From positions 25,177,667 to 25,241,666 of the forward strand of contig NC_043989.1 of the NCBI RefSeq assembly GCF_902150065.1: a stretch of 64,000 nucleotides of DNA. Direction: 5' to 3'. The stretch comes from Myripristis murdjan (taxonomy: Eukaryota > Chordata > Actinopteri > Holocentriformes > Holocentridae). The translations under genes and the position numbers were made by a program. The notes beneath the pieces are model-generated. The model was not told where the DNA came from. It was given only the letters and a program-made list of their open reading frames with translations, and did not search any database. Each line of letters opens with the position of its first letter. Position 1 is the stretch's first letter. Shown piece after piece: positions 24,947-38,401 of this stretch.

Positions 24947-24948
<2 letters not shown>

Positions 24949-24992
<44 letters not shown>
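24949..24992. repeat. (CA)n microsatellite
   Basis: Pure CA run. A second GT run lies at about 24636-24667. Confidence 0.9.
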
Positions 24993-24994
<2 letters not shown>

Positions 24995-26512
24995 TGACCT
25001 GAAGTAGGATGGCATGTTCCAGAACACGCTGGAAAGTAATAAGTAACTGGGACTCATACAGTCCAAGCAGAAAGTGACATTCACTTTAAAGTGATATGAA
25101 AGTGCCAGTGTTTTCAAAGTCCAACCAGGAATGACACGTGCTGGAAACTTCCTCTTAATAACATCTGGGCTGAGGATTAATAGATGTGTAAGAATCATTT
25201 CACGTGAAAGTGAGACTTAAAGACTTAAGAGACATTTCATCACAAAATGTGTCTTGTCAAAGGTAAAAAATATCACTGGATGATCACTGATCAATACTTA
25301 AAAAGCATCTGTACTATTTTGTAAGATTTGACATAGCTAATGACTGCATATGTATATTAAACACGGATTGGTTCCAGTTTTTTTTTTTCTTTTTCATTTT
25401 CTGTTCTTTTTTTTTTAAAGTACATTTTCTATTTTCTCTTTGCTTTCTTTAAAATGGGGCCTAGCACATTAGGGGTTAAAACTACCCTTGCCACCTCTGG
25501 AGACTTTCCAACTGTTTCAGTACTATTCCATAATGACTTTCTTTCACATCAGCAATACATTTGTAGAGGCTGGAGGTTTGTTTTAAACCATCATTAAACC
25601 AGCCCTGAAGCCCATGGTCAACATAATCTCTCAGACCTGCCCTGCCCATCTATGAAAAGAACCTATAAATGATTATACGCTCTAATTTATCAAATAAAAA
25701 GCACCGTACTCATTATAAAAGACTGTAAGAAGTGAATAACCTGCAAGAGTCCATTAGTTCAACACTTTGAACAGTAATGAACAGAAATTCCTGGATCCAT
25801 GCCCTGATTGTCAGAGTCCATTGTTTAGAAAGCCCATAAGCCCCTGCAGAGGAAAAAGCTGCTGTCAAATATATAATTAAGCAATAAATAAGACAAATAC
25901 TTACAGCATTCTAACTGCCCCCTTCTACACTCAAGACTGGTTGCATTTTTTGTATCAAGGTCTAATTCAGTCTTGTGTTTTAAATCACTTATTAAATATA
26001 CTAATATCAACTTTGCCTCCTTTTTTTAAACCTTGGTTATTATTTTCTGCATTGTGTTCAATTTCAGGAACTTTCTTCATTTTTAAATAAGCAGTCCTTT
26101 GGCCTTAAACGTAAATAACCCTTACTCACTCGATTTAACCATTTTAGTTCGTCACTGCTTATTTCACAGACTCCTCTATTTGTGTTCTCATATTCTACAT
26201 TATTTTGCCCTGCTGAATCATATCACGTTTGTCACAGTGGCCATTGCATTTCTACACAAGTTTATCTTATCTTGTTATCTGTCTGCTGTTTGTATCCTCT
26301 TACATCCTTCACTGTTTTCCAATGTATTTGATGCCTTCTTGCAAACCACACGTCATAGATAAGAGGAACATACACAACAAAGTGCAGCATTAGTGGTGGT
26401 GGTATTATTATTCACAGCAGCACATAAATGCCAACCTAGTAGTAATAGCAATAATAAACAAAATATTTCACCTCTCTTATTGTTACTGTCCTCACAGGTT
26501 ATTCTGCACTTT

Positions 26513-26555
<43 letters not shown>
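26513..26555. repeat. (GAT)14 microsatellite
   Basis: Pure ATG/GAT trinucleotide run; readings as poly-Met or poly-Ile are artefacts. Confidence 0.95.
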
Positions 26556-26734
26556 GTAGTGATAGTAGTAATATTAGATAAGTTTTGCTGGCCCAGAAAG
26601 TTTGCTCATACAATGAATTCAGCTAATTCAGATGCTTCTGTACGTTGCATAAGGCATAAAACCATTTACAAATAAATATGATTTTAAAGAAAGTTTATTG
26701 CTCCCCTGTCAGAGGATGTTCAGGACAGTCGGTC

Positions 26735-26866
26735 CTACGTGACGGGGTTCAGGTTTTCCCCCTCTCCTCTCTCCTCACCGACTGCAATGCCCGGACATGT
26801 TGCGTGAGAGAGCCCCGCCCACACGTGAGCCAGCTCAGCTGATGCAACCCGCCCGCCCCTATAAAG
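26735..26866 (+). promoter_or_regulatory. Promoter of the ddit4-family gene
   Basis: TATAAAG at 26860-26866 predicts a start about 26890. Upstream are three HIF-type RCGTG cores: ACGTG at 26737-26741, GCGTG at 26802-26806 and the palindrome CACGTG at 26822-26827, the last also an E-box. GC-rich CCCGCCCGCCCC lies just before the TATA box. Mammalian DDIT4 is a known HIF-1 target, so hypoxia control is plausible; binding is inferred. Confidence 0.6.
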
Positions 26867-26907
26867 CAACCCCGCACGGCACAGCGAGCACTCACCCGGC
26901 TTTCTAC

Positions 26908-27045
26908 ATGGAGAAGATACAGACAAAACGCGTAGGAGAGCGACTGGAGGGACTCAACAAAGAATCAGGATGGTCTATACCACGGCTCTGCTTTTCGGAC
27001 ACGGACTGCCCGTCTCCTCGGAGGACGAAAGTGTCGCTGACATGA
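26908..27045 (+). CDS. Overlapping upstream ORF
   Basis: The first ATG after the predicted TATA-driven start opens a 45-codon frame (MEKIQTKRVGER...) that ends inside the main coding region, 76 bases past the main ATG at 26970, in another frame. Its start context (TCTAC-ATG-G) is weaker than that of the main ATG (CAGG-ATG-G, A at -3). This fits a leaky-scanning brake on translation; whether the peptide is made is unknown. Confidence 0.4.
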   Translation: MEKIQTKRVGERLEGLNKESGWSIPRLCFSDTDCPSPRRTKVSLT

Positions 27046-28299
27046 TAGGAAAGTACTTCTCCCAGCTCACGGCGCCGGCACAGAAGAGAAGCTGTGCCCG
27101 GCGGGGGAGCGTCGACAGCTGCGATGAGATGGACAAGAGCTTGCCGAGTAAGTGACTTGAAAAGTCTGGATAACGCTGTTTTTTTTTTTTTGTTTGTTTG
27201 TTTGTTTGTTTTTTTTTTCTTGTTTTGTTTTTTAACATTAACTTCAGTGATTTTAGTGAAGCCCTTTCCTCTATTCCACTTATCTGATTGGCTGCGATGC
27301 CCTTGAAACTCTTGAAACTTACGCCTAATTACACACCTGTAACCGTATTAGTCAATATTGCTATTTAATCTGAATGCCCTAACAGAGAGCCATCACTATA
27401 ATCATGTCGGTGCTGGAACTCTATATATTTTTCGGCGGACAGGCTGTTTTTGTACAAAGTATCTTCTGAGAGCAACAAAGTGTCTGATGTAACTGAGCCC
27501 AGGCTTAGATCAGCTCTGCCCTCTTCCTCTGTCAAAGCTGCGGAGCCAGAATATTTTTATGACTATCGGATTTCAGTGTCTTATTGCAAAACATGCTAGA
27601 CTGAATAGTATAATGCCTGGCTGATATAGGTCGAGGGTCAAATAACCTAAATAGGCATTTGTTACATGGAGTGACGTAGCGTTAGCACTATGTGAAAGAG
27701 GAGCTCATTATAAGGCAAACACAATATGAACACGAATCAGCAATTGTCTCTTCATGAAAACATGACTTTGTATGTAGGTTTATCCTCTGGTTTTTAAACA
27801 GGTACGGCTACACACCTGATGCAATGTCCCTAAAGGTTGCTGGTTTGTGTCAACAGGTGCCGACTTGGACTCTGGCTTGGAGTATGAAGAGAGGCTCCTC
27901 CAGCAGGACCTGACCCGGCTGATAGAGCGCTGTCTCTCCGAGGCCAAGGCCTCCCTTCTCCGCTGCCAGGTGCTGCTGCTGCCCCGCCAGATGTCCGCCA
28001 GAGTCGGCCGGGACGTGGTGCGCTCCTCGGCCGACGAGCCGTGCGGGCTCCGGGGCGCCTCCATCAAGGTGTACCTGGAGGGTAAAGACGGGCTGAAGTC
28101 TCTGGGCAGCGTCTCTCCTGACCCCAGCGTCACCCCGACCTTCGAGCTCTCCGTCGTCTTCAAGGCGGACGACGACGGCTGGCCGCCATTCAAGCACATC
28201 TTCGGCACCGACAAGGTGTTGAAGCTGAGACCGGAGTACCGGCTGGTGAAGAGGAAGCTCTACTCGTCCGCCAGCCCCGTCATTCACGACTTCCACTAG
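26970..28299 (+). CDS. ddit4-like: DDIT4/REDD-family mTORC1 inhibitor
   Basis: Stress-induced cytosolic protein that relieves TSC2 from 14-3-3 and lowers mTORC1. Two coding exons, 26970-27147 (donor GTAAGT) and 27857-28299, join in phase 1 to give 206 aa. Family blocks are clear in the second exon: [25 protein letters not shown] and [11 protein letters not shown], all in the C-terminal RTP801 domain. The N-terminal ~60 residues ([12 protein letters not shown]...) are not the Ser/Pro-rich head of mammalian DDIT4, and length falls between human DDIT4L (193) and DDIT4 (232), so the paralogue is unsettled. Exon 2 is much more GC-rich than its surroundings. A poly(A) signal AATAAA lies near 28674-28680. 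Confidence 0.85.
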
Positions 28300-28700
28300 G
28301 GCTGGATTTAAAGTCTAATTTTCCACAGGGAAGTTAAGAGACTCTCAATGTTCCACCCGAAGCCCTGGTTTTCCTTAAGTTAAATGACACAAAAGTTGGA
28401 ATGCACTGAAACAGACTGGAATGTTTGACCAATTTTTTTTTAGTTTAGTTCAATGGCGATGAATGGCTTATTTCTTGTATGAATGAGAAACATGTGGCAT
28501 GAAGTCAAACTGATTCTTTTTCTACACACTGTAACCAACATGCCCAGCTGTTTGTACAGAAGTAGGTTGTTGAAAGTTAATAATGTAAACCAGGAAGACT
28601 TCTTTCCAGGTGAGCTGGTCTCACTCATGTCTGGTGCACTGTACTTTTTTATTATTATTATTTATAGAATATAAAATAAAAAAACATTTGCACATTACTC
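28300..28700 (+). other. 3' UTR of the ddit4-family gene
   Basis: AT-rich sequence from the stop codon to the AATAAA near 28674, with an ATTATTATTATTTATAG AU-rich stretch at about 28650-28666. Confidence 0.6.
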
Positions 28701-29160
28701 TCTTGTCTTGTGAATGCAGTTGTACATTCAACTTAAGTCTACTGTAGCAGTATTGCCACTTTCCAGATCACAGTCCACAGGTGTTCACAGGTGAACCATT
28801 AAAACAGGCCATTCTGGGGAGCTGTAATCGCTAGCTTTTTTTTTTTTTTTTTTTTTTTGCACATTTTAAAAACCTACTCAAATAATTTACATTGCCTAAT
28901 TTACAGTCAAGGGAATGTATTACAAGTTTGTTCCATGTTCAAGAACGACAGTCACTAAGCCACTGATATGCAATTTATGTATTAATTTACAAAAAACCCT
29001 CAGATGACAACTGATCCTTTGGCCACTGGATGAATGAATACTTAAAGGGATATGTTCCACTCTAATTCATCACTTTAAACTGACATGAATGAGAATGCAG
29101 TGATCCAGGGCATTTAACCAAGAGACTACACATCAATTAAGCAATTCTGATCAGAATGAT
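28701..29160. other. Intergenic gap between two 3' ends
   Basis: Convergent 3' ends of the ddit4-family gene and brd8. Holds a 23-base poly(T) run near 28836-28858 and nothing else recognised. Confidence 0.5.
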
Positions 29161-29164
29161 AATG

Positions 29165-30172
29165 AACAAATAATCTTTTATTAAACAAATGTACAACAGA
29201 ACACATGATACATACTTCATCGGCTACGCCAACACAAATTTTTACACATGGTCCATCACTCGGGCACAAAACTTCTTTCTGTACTCCCATCTAACACTAC
29301 ACAAACATGATTCTTACACTGCCTATTTTCCATAGTCTGGCTACACTCTACAGAGAGGGACGCATCAATAATTTCAATACCAACCCAACTGACCAAAACT
29401 GAGTACCACTCTGATGCTTTACAGAACAGTAAAGACTTGCTTAACCATTGGTTTGGAAAAAATGGCCCAAATAATTATTTTTTCAGTCCTTTCATTTGCG
29501 AAAAAAAGCAGAAAATCAAGCTGCTTTAATTACTGACAAACATGACGCATAGTATCAGTTTAGTACTGGTGATATCCTGACACCAACAGCCTGCTTCAGC
29601 CTGATACCAGTTCCAGTGCATCCCTAATTCAACATCAGCATCTTTCCAGTACGTAGCACATCTGAACATGGTCAAATCTGGAAAAAAACAAAACAAAACA
29701 AAACACTACTGCCCTATTCTTTCTGTGCATATCATTCCAAATAAAACTTTGCTGATAAAAATATTCTCGGCCTCTGTCTTCCTGCTCAATAGTCACTGTA
29801 CCATCTTACCAGGGAGGACTGGAGAACAACAAACTACTTTTCGCTGGTGAAAATGACACTTGGGGAAAGTGATGTACTGGCTTGTTTTGCCTGGAGTGGA
29901 AACCAGCAGCGGTGCACATTAACCAATCAGATGACCGGGAGGAGAAGAGGCTCAATGCAGCTCTCTAAGACACACCAACGGACACACGCACACACACACA
30001 CACTTTTGTTGAAGAATATGCTTGTATACATTCATACAGACATACACACGCTAGAGAGTGCACCGTCACCTTCATAAAACAACCAGAGTGCCCAGTAAAT
30101 AATCGGCTCCCCATTATCTGACCCCGAGTCGCTCTCTTTTTCTCCCTTTAAGGATTGTGCTCTTTGAAATCT
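29165..30172 (-). other. Probable brd8 3' UTR
   Basis: On the minus strand the sequence continues from the brd8 stop at 30173 to an AATAAA at 29182-29177. Its length (about 1 kb) is inferred from that signal. The part near 29560-29640 (GATACCAGTTCCAGTGCATCC) resembles the end of a common fish repeat. Confidence 0.45.
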
Positions 30173-31912
30173 CTATTTCTTCATCTTGAGGTCAGCTTCC
30201 ATGGCGCTGCGTCGACCTCTGGTGCCTCCATCCTGCAGCAGAGAGACAGAGAAACAGAGAGAGAGAGGGAAAGAGAGAGAGGAAAAACAGAGAGAAAGCA
30301 AGAAAGAGGGAGAGGGAGTTGACATCAGGATGGAAAGAGGTCAGAGGACAGTTGGACAGCGTGAAGGAAGGCCCTGTGGCGAGCCTCCCCATGCGATCGA
30401 GCCCCGCACAAAAACACAGCACAGTCCACCTCGGAAGGCTTCCTCCCCAAATGAAGAACGGAAATAATAAACGATGATGGTTGATCGAAAGGAAGGATAC
30501 AAACCAAAAAAAAAAGGGAGAAAAGAAATTAGACTGCCAAAGACATGCAGAGAAAGAACGACGTTGCACGAACGAACAATCGCACGAAAACAGAAAAACA
30601 CGGGAAACCAGCATGGGGGTCATTAACCGAAGGTCGACTGAAGCTTGGGTGATGAAAGGTTATTGAAGTGTGTATTTGTGTTTATATGGTGAGAATATGG
30701 TGTCTGAGTGAGTATACGGAACTTAAAGTTTATGAGGGTGATACGGGCAGTGTGTTTCAAAGTGTATGTGTGTGTGTGTGTAATAATGAAATAAAGGATG
30801 AGAGAGAGAGAGAGAGAGAGAGAGGGAGCTTCCTGTTTCTGTCCACCTTACAAATCTATATAACAAGGAGCTGGGCTGGGTACTGAGGGATGTCAGTCAG
30901 CACTCTACAGTGCCTCTAAAGATAAAAATATGCAGTTCATCCAAAATATAAAATTGGGTTTTTTAATGGTTTATCGTCTTTAATACAATCATCTGAGTTC
31001 TGAGTAACTTAATGCACAATGTTAACCTGAGAACAGAAAATTGCGTCCTGTTCAATTGCAAACAAATGCTTTAAAGGGTTAGTACTGCTCACAAAGCTCT
31101 AAACATTTTATATTTAAGCCACTCAGTAGTTATAATAGTTGTGACAGGGTCCTAATTCTGACTATTTTGATCACTCCAACGTTGTATCTTCCTTTATTCC
31201 TGCTGTAAAAGGAAAGACGAATACATAACGAGAAAAACTATCAAGTGAACTGAAATGAGCTTTTGTTAGCATGTAAGCTATTTATTACATAATGAATTGC
31301 TGCTTAATTTGAAGCAACGCCCAGCCCTAATATAGAGGACCATAATTACTTGAATGAAACTGAATTATTTTTGAATGTTTATAACACTATTACTGATAAT
31401 GCTAATAATACTAGCCATTTGCTAATGCGTATAATATTACCCTCAATAAATAATAATGTGCTTTGCCAGCACAGGCTCCTTTGTAGCCATGCTAACGAAG
31501 CATATTTCTATTGAGAAAGAGAGAAAGAAAGATGATGACAGATATAGACAGGTGTGCTTTTAGTGTGTTTACATAGTGTGTGTGTGTGTGTGTGTGTGGC
31601 TGAGTGTGTGTTGAGACTGGAGTGTGCGTAGCGTAGCCTGGGTTCTGGTGAAATCTGAGGGAGAACCTGAATACTTACAAAGAGAGAGAGAAGGAAAGCA
31701 GGAGAGGCCATTGGGACACTGTCCTGTAGGAGGACAAACATTAGAGTGAGAAAATAGAGAGAAAATATACACAGACACACACACACACACACACATGTGC
31801 GTGAGCAAGCAAGTTTCATACATGTCTGCGTCACACAAGAGCACGCAAAGAAACGAGCACCCGATGTGCCCTCTGAGCGCCACATACAAGGCAGAGCGAC
31901 ACATTACAAAAC

Positions 31913-31973
<61 letters not shown>

Positions 31974-34900
31974 ACTCACACAGTGAAGAGAGATTCATTT
32001 ACAGACAGCCACACAGAGACAAACACCAAGTCGCAAACACAGACATACACAAGCAAGAAGGCACGCTCACTTACACAAGCACAAAGTGAGGAAGACACAT
32101 TATAAACTCTATACCAGGGTTCCCATCGTGGCACGAGTGCAAAAGTCCACGACTTTTCCATGACTTTGCAGAAAACGGACGCTTCTGTGACCTAAAAATA
32201 GTATTTCTTCCTGGTGTTGCTTTTCTGGCTCTGGAAAGTTTTAAAAAAAGACTGTCTGGTTTCCAAGACATTTGGGCGTTCTGTGGAAAATAGCTGAAAA
32301 CCGATATACAAGATGTAACAAATGCACGAAAAAAAATGGTCAAATATATTCTGCTGTGCTCTCATAAAGTGACCCTTGAGTAAAATTCCCTGGCTTCTCC
32401 AGAGAGCTGATCAAGTTCCTTGACTTTCCCTGTCTGCAATGCATCTCTCAAAATCCCATGCTGCTTCAGAAATGTCATGACCAGTGGGAACTCTGCTGCA
32501 CATACAATCAGGCGCCCACATGGACACAGTAAGTCAGATAAGTGCACAAAGAGACACACAGGGAATCAAGACAGATGAGTCACTCTGAGACAACTGGGTA
32601 AAAGAAAAGTAAGGAAATCAGCTGTGAACTTATTCAGAGACAGAAAGTCAGTCAGATGGCAGCAGACATACAGTCGGTTACAGGAGGATGCAGACAAGAG
32701 ACAGAAAGTCAGACAAACAGCAACAGGAGAGATGTAGCCGGCATGCAGGACTCGACTTGGCTGAGAAGTCAAAGCCAGGAATTATTGCTCCGGTTAACAG
32801 CAGCTTACAACGGGCTGAGACGGCAGGAGGCTGCTGCACAGGAGGGGATGTGACTGGAGGGGGGCCGTGTATTAAATAACACAAATTTGTGAGACGGCAC
32901 GTATGCGCGCAAACGCCCACGTGTGTATGTGTGTAAATAAATAATTGGTTTTGTTTAGGTTTGCCCACTGGTCAACTTACCCACCAAGTGATGCGAACAT
33001 AAGATGCTAAAATCATCCCTGTGTCCCTGGTAAATAACTGGAGCCAGTTCTCCATGCTAACACTTGTGTGACACCGTGATATTATTTCAGGGTACACAGT
33101 AGTTGGGTGTTATTGGAGGAAAGAGGTGTAGGAAACCAGTTGCCAACACTCTCCTTTGTTCCTGTAGTTTGATGTAATATATTGTACAATCTATTTATGT
33201 TGAGTGATGTGACAAAACACAGAACTGTGTCCAACAACAGAGCAAAACTTTATCTGAGCTGAAGTGCAGAAAACTGTAGCTTATAGACGGACAAGGCAGC
33301 ACCTCCCAGACATGAGCAGTAAATTAGGTAAATTAAGAGACTGAGGTTGTAAATGGTTGCGACTGAATGCATGCGTGCACTGTTTGGCAATGAGGCATTA
33401 CAGTAACGTGATTATTTCTTTCAGTACAGTAACTTGCAGTGTAACGAATAACAATTTCAATTTCAGTAATACTAGTACAAATAGCACAAACTTATTTTAC
33501 AGCGGCAGGTTACATAACATACATGTGGATGATACAGTTACTTTCAGCTGCTGGAAATAATCCAAATACTTTGAACTTGTTGATGAAGTTTCAATCACTA
33601 CTAAAAAAAAAAAAATTACAGCAGTGAAGCCACAGTTTATCTACGATTCTGTAGACTGAGCTGTAGATTATTTTAGGTTTTTTTTATTTTATATATTTAT
33701 ATTTTCATTACCATAAAATTATTGAAAAGCATTCTTCAACAACCATGGAGAACAGATGGTGATGTTTAAAGTGTTGTACATTGAATAATCAGTAAAGGGG
33801 AGTAATGTAAGATATGTGTCCATCATTTCTCATGGCTGTTGTGGATCTTGATTTTGAAGCAACGGTTAAAATGAAATGATAGCAGTTAGTGGTGGACAAC
33901 ACAAAACCAGGCTAATACTATGTAGATTACATCAGATGTTTTGTCAGGGATAGCAGAAAGTGATGTAACAAGTAATGTAATAAATTACTTTTCCTGTTGA
34001 GGAATTAATAAAGTGAGTCTTTTTTAAATGGAGTAACAATTAATGAGTAATATTACTTTTCAGTTTATACACCATTAGTTTACAGAATTCAGAATAAAGT
34101 ACCGTAGTAATGAAATTAGGTAATCCAGCATTATTTCTTTTGTTTTCTGAACACTTACAAAACCAGCCAAAGTTATAACTGTAAATCATGTTTTTCTAAT
34201 CATATGAACTCATATGAACTGGCTCAATGCCTATTGCACACCTGTCTGGCCAGGAATGGGGTTTCCTCTCTCTGTGCCTCTTCTCAAGATTTCCTCCATT
34301 TTTTCCCCAGTTCAGCTGGGTTTTTCGGGGAGGTTTTTTTTTTCCCTTGCCCCCGATCAGCATTAACTCAGGGGGTGTCGTCCTGTTTGTTGTAAACATG
34401 TGGACATGTAGAGGCCTCTGAGATTGTAAACAGTGATACTGGGCTATTAATAAACATGAACTTGAATTGTCCCACAACAGCTGGTGTCCCAGAGTAACTA
34501 TTGGCTTATCTATTTTTTCCACTGTTGGACACTTTAAACTTCAATGTTTAAAATATTTTTTACAGATTTCTCTATATTTACAGATTTTCTTCTTAAGAAA
34601 AGAACTGAAAAGAATGGGCACATTGCACAAAAAATAAACTACAGTATTATGGTAAGCAGAACTGAACCTGTCGGAAACAGATAACTAACTAATTTCTAAA
34701 ACAAATTAAATGCTGGCTGACCAAAACATTGCAGTTTTAGTCTAGTCATAAAAATTGTGTGAAAATGCAACAAAAAGAAATAATATAGGTTACTGTCGGC
34801 AATATAAAACACATTAAGCTTTTTAAACAGTCTTGTTTTTAATGGTCTAACTAAATGGTATGAGCTGTTTTATCCAAGATGGCTGTCTCGTATTTGTCAT

Positions 34901-36856
34901 TTGGGCTGAATCCAAAATATTCCCAGTGGGGCGCAGACATGTTTTTTGGTTTTAAAATTGATTCTTGTTTGCTCATCAGCTTTCTTTTACAACTGCTGCT
35001 GGGCCTTTTACTGATCAGTGGCTGCTTCTGCACGCACATCACTGACATCTAGTGGCAGGAGTGGTGCGCTACATGATACCACCTTAGCAGTTTTAGCTGG
35101 CAGCTTTAGAAATTCACAAAGCATTTTTGATGGTATTGAAAATTATACTGCTGAAATTTCAATTTCAATAGGGTATGGCTTATTAATACCCAATCAGCCT
35201 TGCAAAACGCAATGCTTTCATTTGCTGTGCTGTGACGTTTCCCAGTCATCCACTACCAGTTTCCCATCATCCACTACCTTCACCTCCCATGGAAAAGGGA
35301 ACTAATCCCTGGTAACTCAGACGGTGTGTTATTTTTGTATAACCTTTTGTCTAAATATTTGCAATGTCCAATGCAAAATGGATGCTCTAACATGAAGGAC
35401 TGCCATTTAGTTTTTGAGCCGCAACAAATTATCTTCTCACTTTGAGCTTGCATGGAGTTTGCATGAACCAGATTCAATGATTTATTGGGGACACATGAAT
35501 GATTTTGTTGTCTATGTGCTTAACAACAAGACTGACCTATGATCCAATTCCAAAAAAAACTTCCAAAAAAACTTTGGATTCCTTTATGGGAAAATCCATG
35601 GTAAAATAAAGATGTCCATGATCCGACGCAGGTTTAGTCAAGATTTGTGTGCATGAGCAAGTCTGTCTCACACAGGATGAAATAAAGCAACAGCACAACT
35701 ACCATTTTTGTGGATATCATTTGCTTCAGTCAATAATGCACAGTATCAGCCAATACTGTCTTGGTATAAAGCATGTAATCTATGACGTCAGCAAGCCATA
35801 CTGCTGGAAGGTCCTCTCCTAATCATGAATATGAGTCTGACTTGGTATGTACACATAGAATCTTGACGTTCTGTTGTGCCCTTTCAAAGAAATTTGTTGC
35901 TTTTCTGAAGTCACAAGAACTACTTAAGACTGTTGGATTTCTGGTTGATGATGGCAATTGGAAAAATCTGGATTGTACTCTTAACCATAATAAAAGCTCC
36001 AGGGCATGAAACGTCAGTAAATGACAAGTAACTACAGAGAATGTGTGGTGTTGTGGTGAAACTGGAAATGAAAAACAGGTTTTATCCATGCGCTGTTCCG
36101 AGTATTTGTCCTTTACCGAAAACTTTCCCCACCTGTAAATAACCAAATTAATTTGCCACAGTTTCACGGACTTTCCAAATATACACAAGGAAGCCTGACT
36201 TCACCCCCACCCACCCATTCCAACCACCCCACACACCTTCTCGGCCGGCTCGCCTGGCTTGCGGTTTCCCTCCCTGCCACGGAGGCTCTTGGTGGAGATG
36301 GCGCTCTCTGAGGTCTGCATGATGAGCTGGGTGGCCAGGAACTGCTGAACATGCTCCAGGACATCCCGCTGCATCTCCAGTGCCATGTGATAGACGTCGT
36401 GGTCTGACGAGTTGTACATGACGGCGTTCTGAAACATCAGCATGATGTCACGCTGGAACTCGGCCGTCGTGCGGATCACGCCTGACTCGATGTTCTTCTT
36501 GATGGCAGACAGGTCCATGGGTCTGGGGTGGGGAGAGGGCAGGGACATTACAGTCTGTACAGGCAGCCTACTCTGCCTAAAGGAAATGACACCTGTGTCT
36601 CCTTCATGACCACATGCTGAAGTGGAGAACTTTGGTACAGCAGGTTAACATGTATTTTCTGACGCTTTAAAGGGGCCTGTACAAGATATTAATCTACAAC
36701 ATGAGCAGGAGATTCTCTAGAGGTCTTAGAGAGAAGAAATTCCTTTTAATACCACGAGGATATCCAAAAATTAATGACAACGCTGGCTAGTAGCATTTCA
36801 AGTTTGCTTTGTCTGAAACTACCCTTCACTAGATGAAGAAACGAATATTGCAAATT

Positions 36857-36903
<47 letters not shown>

Positions 36904-38211
36904 TTCCAACCTGTGCACAATGCTGTGGTAACCAGGGGCGATGTCGTCTGACACGGGCTGGAGAAAGACACTGGCATACCTGAAACACACAGGACAGCAG
37001 CAACAGTGAGACACTCACAGCCGAGGGGGTATCCTTGTATGACCAGGTGTGAGCACTGTGGTTCCCTCCAGGTTTATTAATATAATTTCTCTAATAGTTT
37101 GGTTTACACTACAGTTGGCTGAGGTGAGGAACAGCTAAAAAACACAATGAAATGCAATGAATGTGTGAAACAACTAGTCTGAAACTAACATTCTGCTGTA
37201 TTTGTCAAATTCCTTACTATTCTCTGACCGAAAGAATTTATGAGGTTTGCTAACCTTTGCTCTCTGCTAACATATAAAAGTGCCATTAACACTGATCATT
37301 GGCTCCATTTGATGAAAAATCACCTGCCATTTCATCGCAAACACCAGCTAATAGTTTTATCAAGCTGGCTGTCTAGTGACATTAAAACTGATGCACTGAT
37401 TGGCTGATGAGGTTGAGGTAAAAACAAGCGCTCACCTATGGTTGGCTGCAGCTCTCCACACAAGCATGATGGCTTTCTTCCAGATCTTCTGGGCCTGCAC
37501 CGCCTCCTGGTCCTCTCCACATGTAGAGCTAACACAGAGAAAAGGGGGTGGGGTGGGGTGGGGAGAGGACACAGGAGGTGTGGAGGCATGAGGGACAGAA
37601 CAATGACGAGGAGCGTTTCAGGCCCAGATGAAACAAAAAGGGGAAGCAGGAGAGAAACCACGAGTGTGAGAGAGCCAGAAATAGAAAGAAGTCAGAAAGA
37701 ATCCTTTTGCTTCAGCAGCCACAGAGTGCTTAGCTCAGGGAAATCCAAATCTGACTCAGAGGTCACAACCATAATATCCCTGACCAACGCCTATTATGCT
37801 TTATCTGGATTTAAATCAGAATGTTTTTTTGCAGTGAGTCATTTCAGCATTTGGCTTCTGGGCAGTAGTAAAAACCCCAGTTTAAAAAAAAGTGTCATAC
37901 TTTTTAATATAACTATGATTAGCTGCAGGGAGGAACACAACTGGACACTCACAACTGAGAAGAAGAGGCGGGGCTGCTGGCCAGCGAATCAGCTGTGGTG
38001 TAGCGGTGGGAGGCGGAGCCATAGCCGTCCTCGCTCTCACTGGCTGCCCGCTCCACTTCTGACAGGTAGGGACCCTCCCCCTCTCCACACTCCTCCTTTA
38101 GCTCCATCCCTTCTTCTGGGTCACCCTCACTTCCCGCCTCTTCCTCCTTCACCTCCTGATGCAAGAACACACACACAGATAGTAAAATGTTGCCCATCTG
38201 ACTGTATTTTA

Positions 38212-38257
<46 letters not shown>

Positions 38258-38352
38258 AAAAGTCATACCTTAGACTCTTTTCCTGACACAGAGCTGTCCT
38301 CAGAATCTGTGGGCCAAAATGAGAAGGGCATTAGAAAACACATGAGCAGGAT

Positions 38353-38401
<49 letters not shown>

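Larger units (their letters stand above)
19451..26700. other. Gene-poor interval between sting1 and ddit4-like
   Basis: About 7.2 kb without a supported exon. It holds compound trinucleotide arrays (20061-20090, 20195-20280), an A-rich interspersed repeat (about 22700-23395), several CA/GT runs and a (GAT)n run. The piece at 24446-24475 (AAGCCTTTATTAGTC) looks like the reversed tail of a non-LTR element. Enhancers of either neighbour could lie here, but none can be seen by eye. Confidence 0.5.

Noticed and set aside
27850-28296. 148-codon minus-strand frame
   Set aside because: Exact antisense shadow of the GC-rich ddit4-family exon 2.
30186-30666. Glu/Arg-rich + strand frames
   Set aside because: GA-rich intronic sequence antisense to brd8; no splice support or family match.
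37438-38286. 282-codon + strand open frame
   Set aside because: It lies antisense across brd8 exons 14 and 15, runs through a GT repeat (poly Cys-Val) and matches no family.
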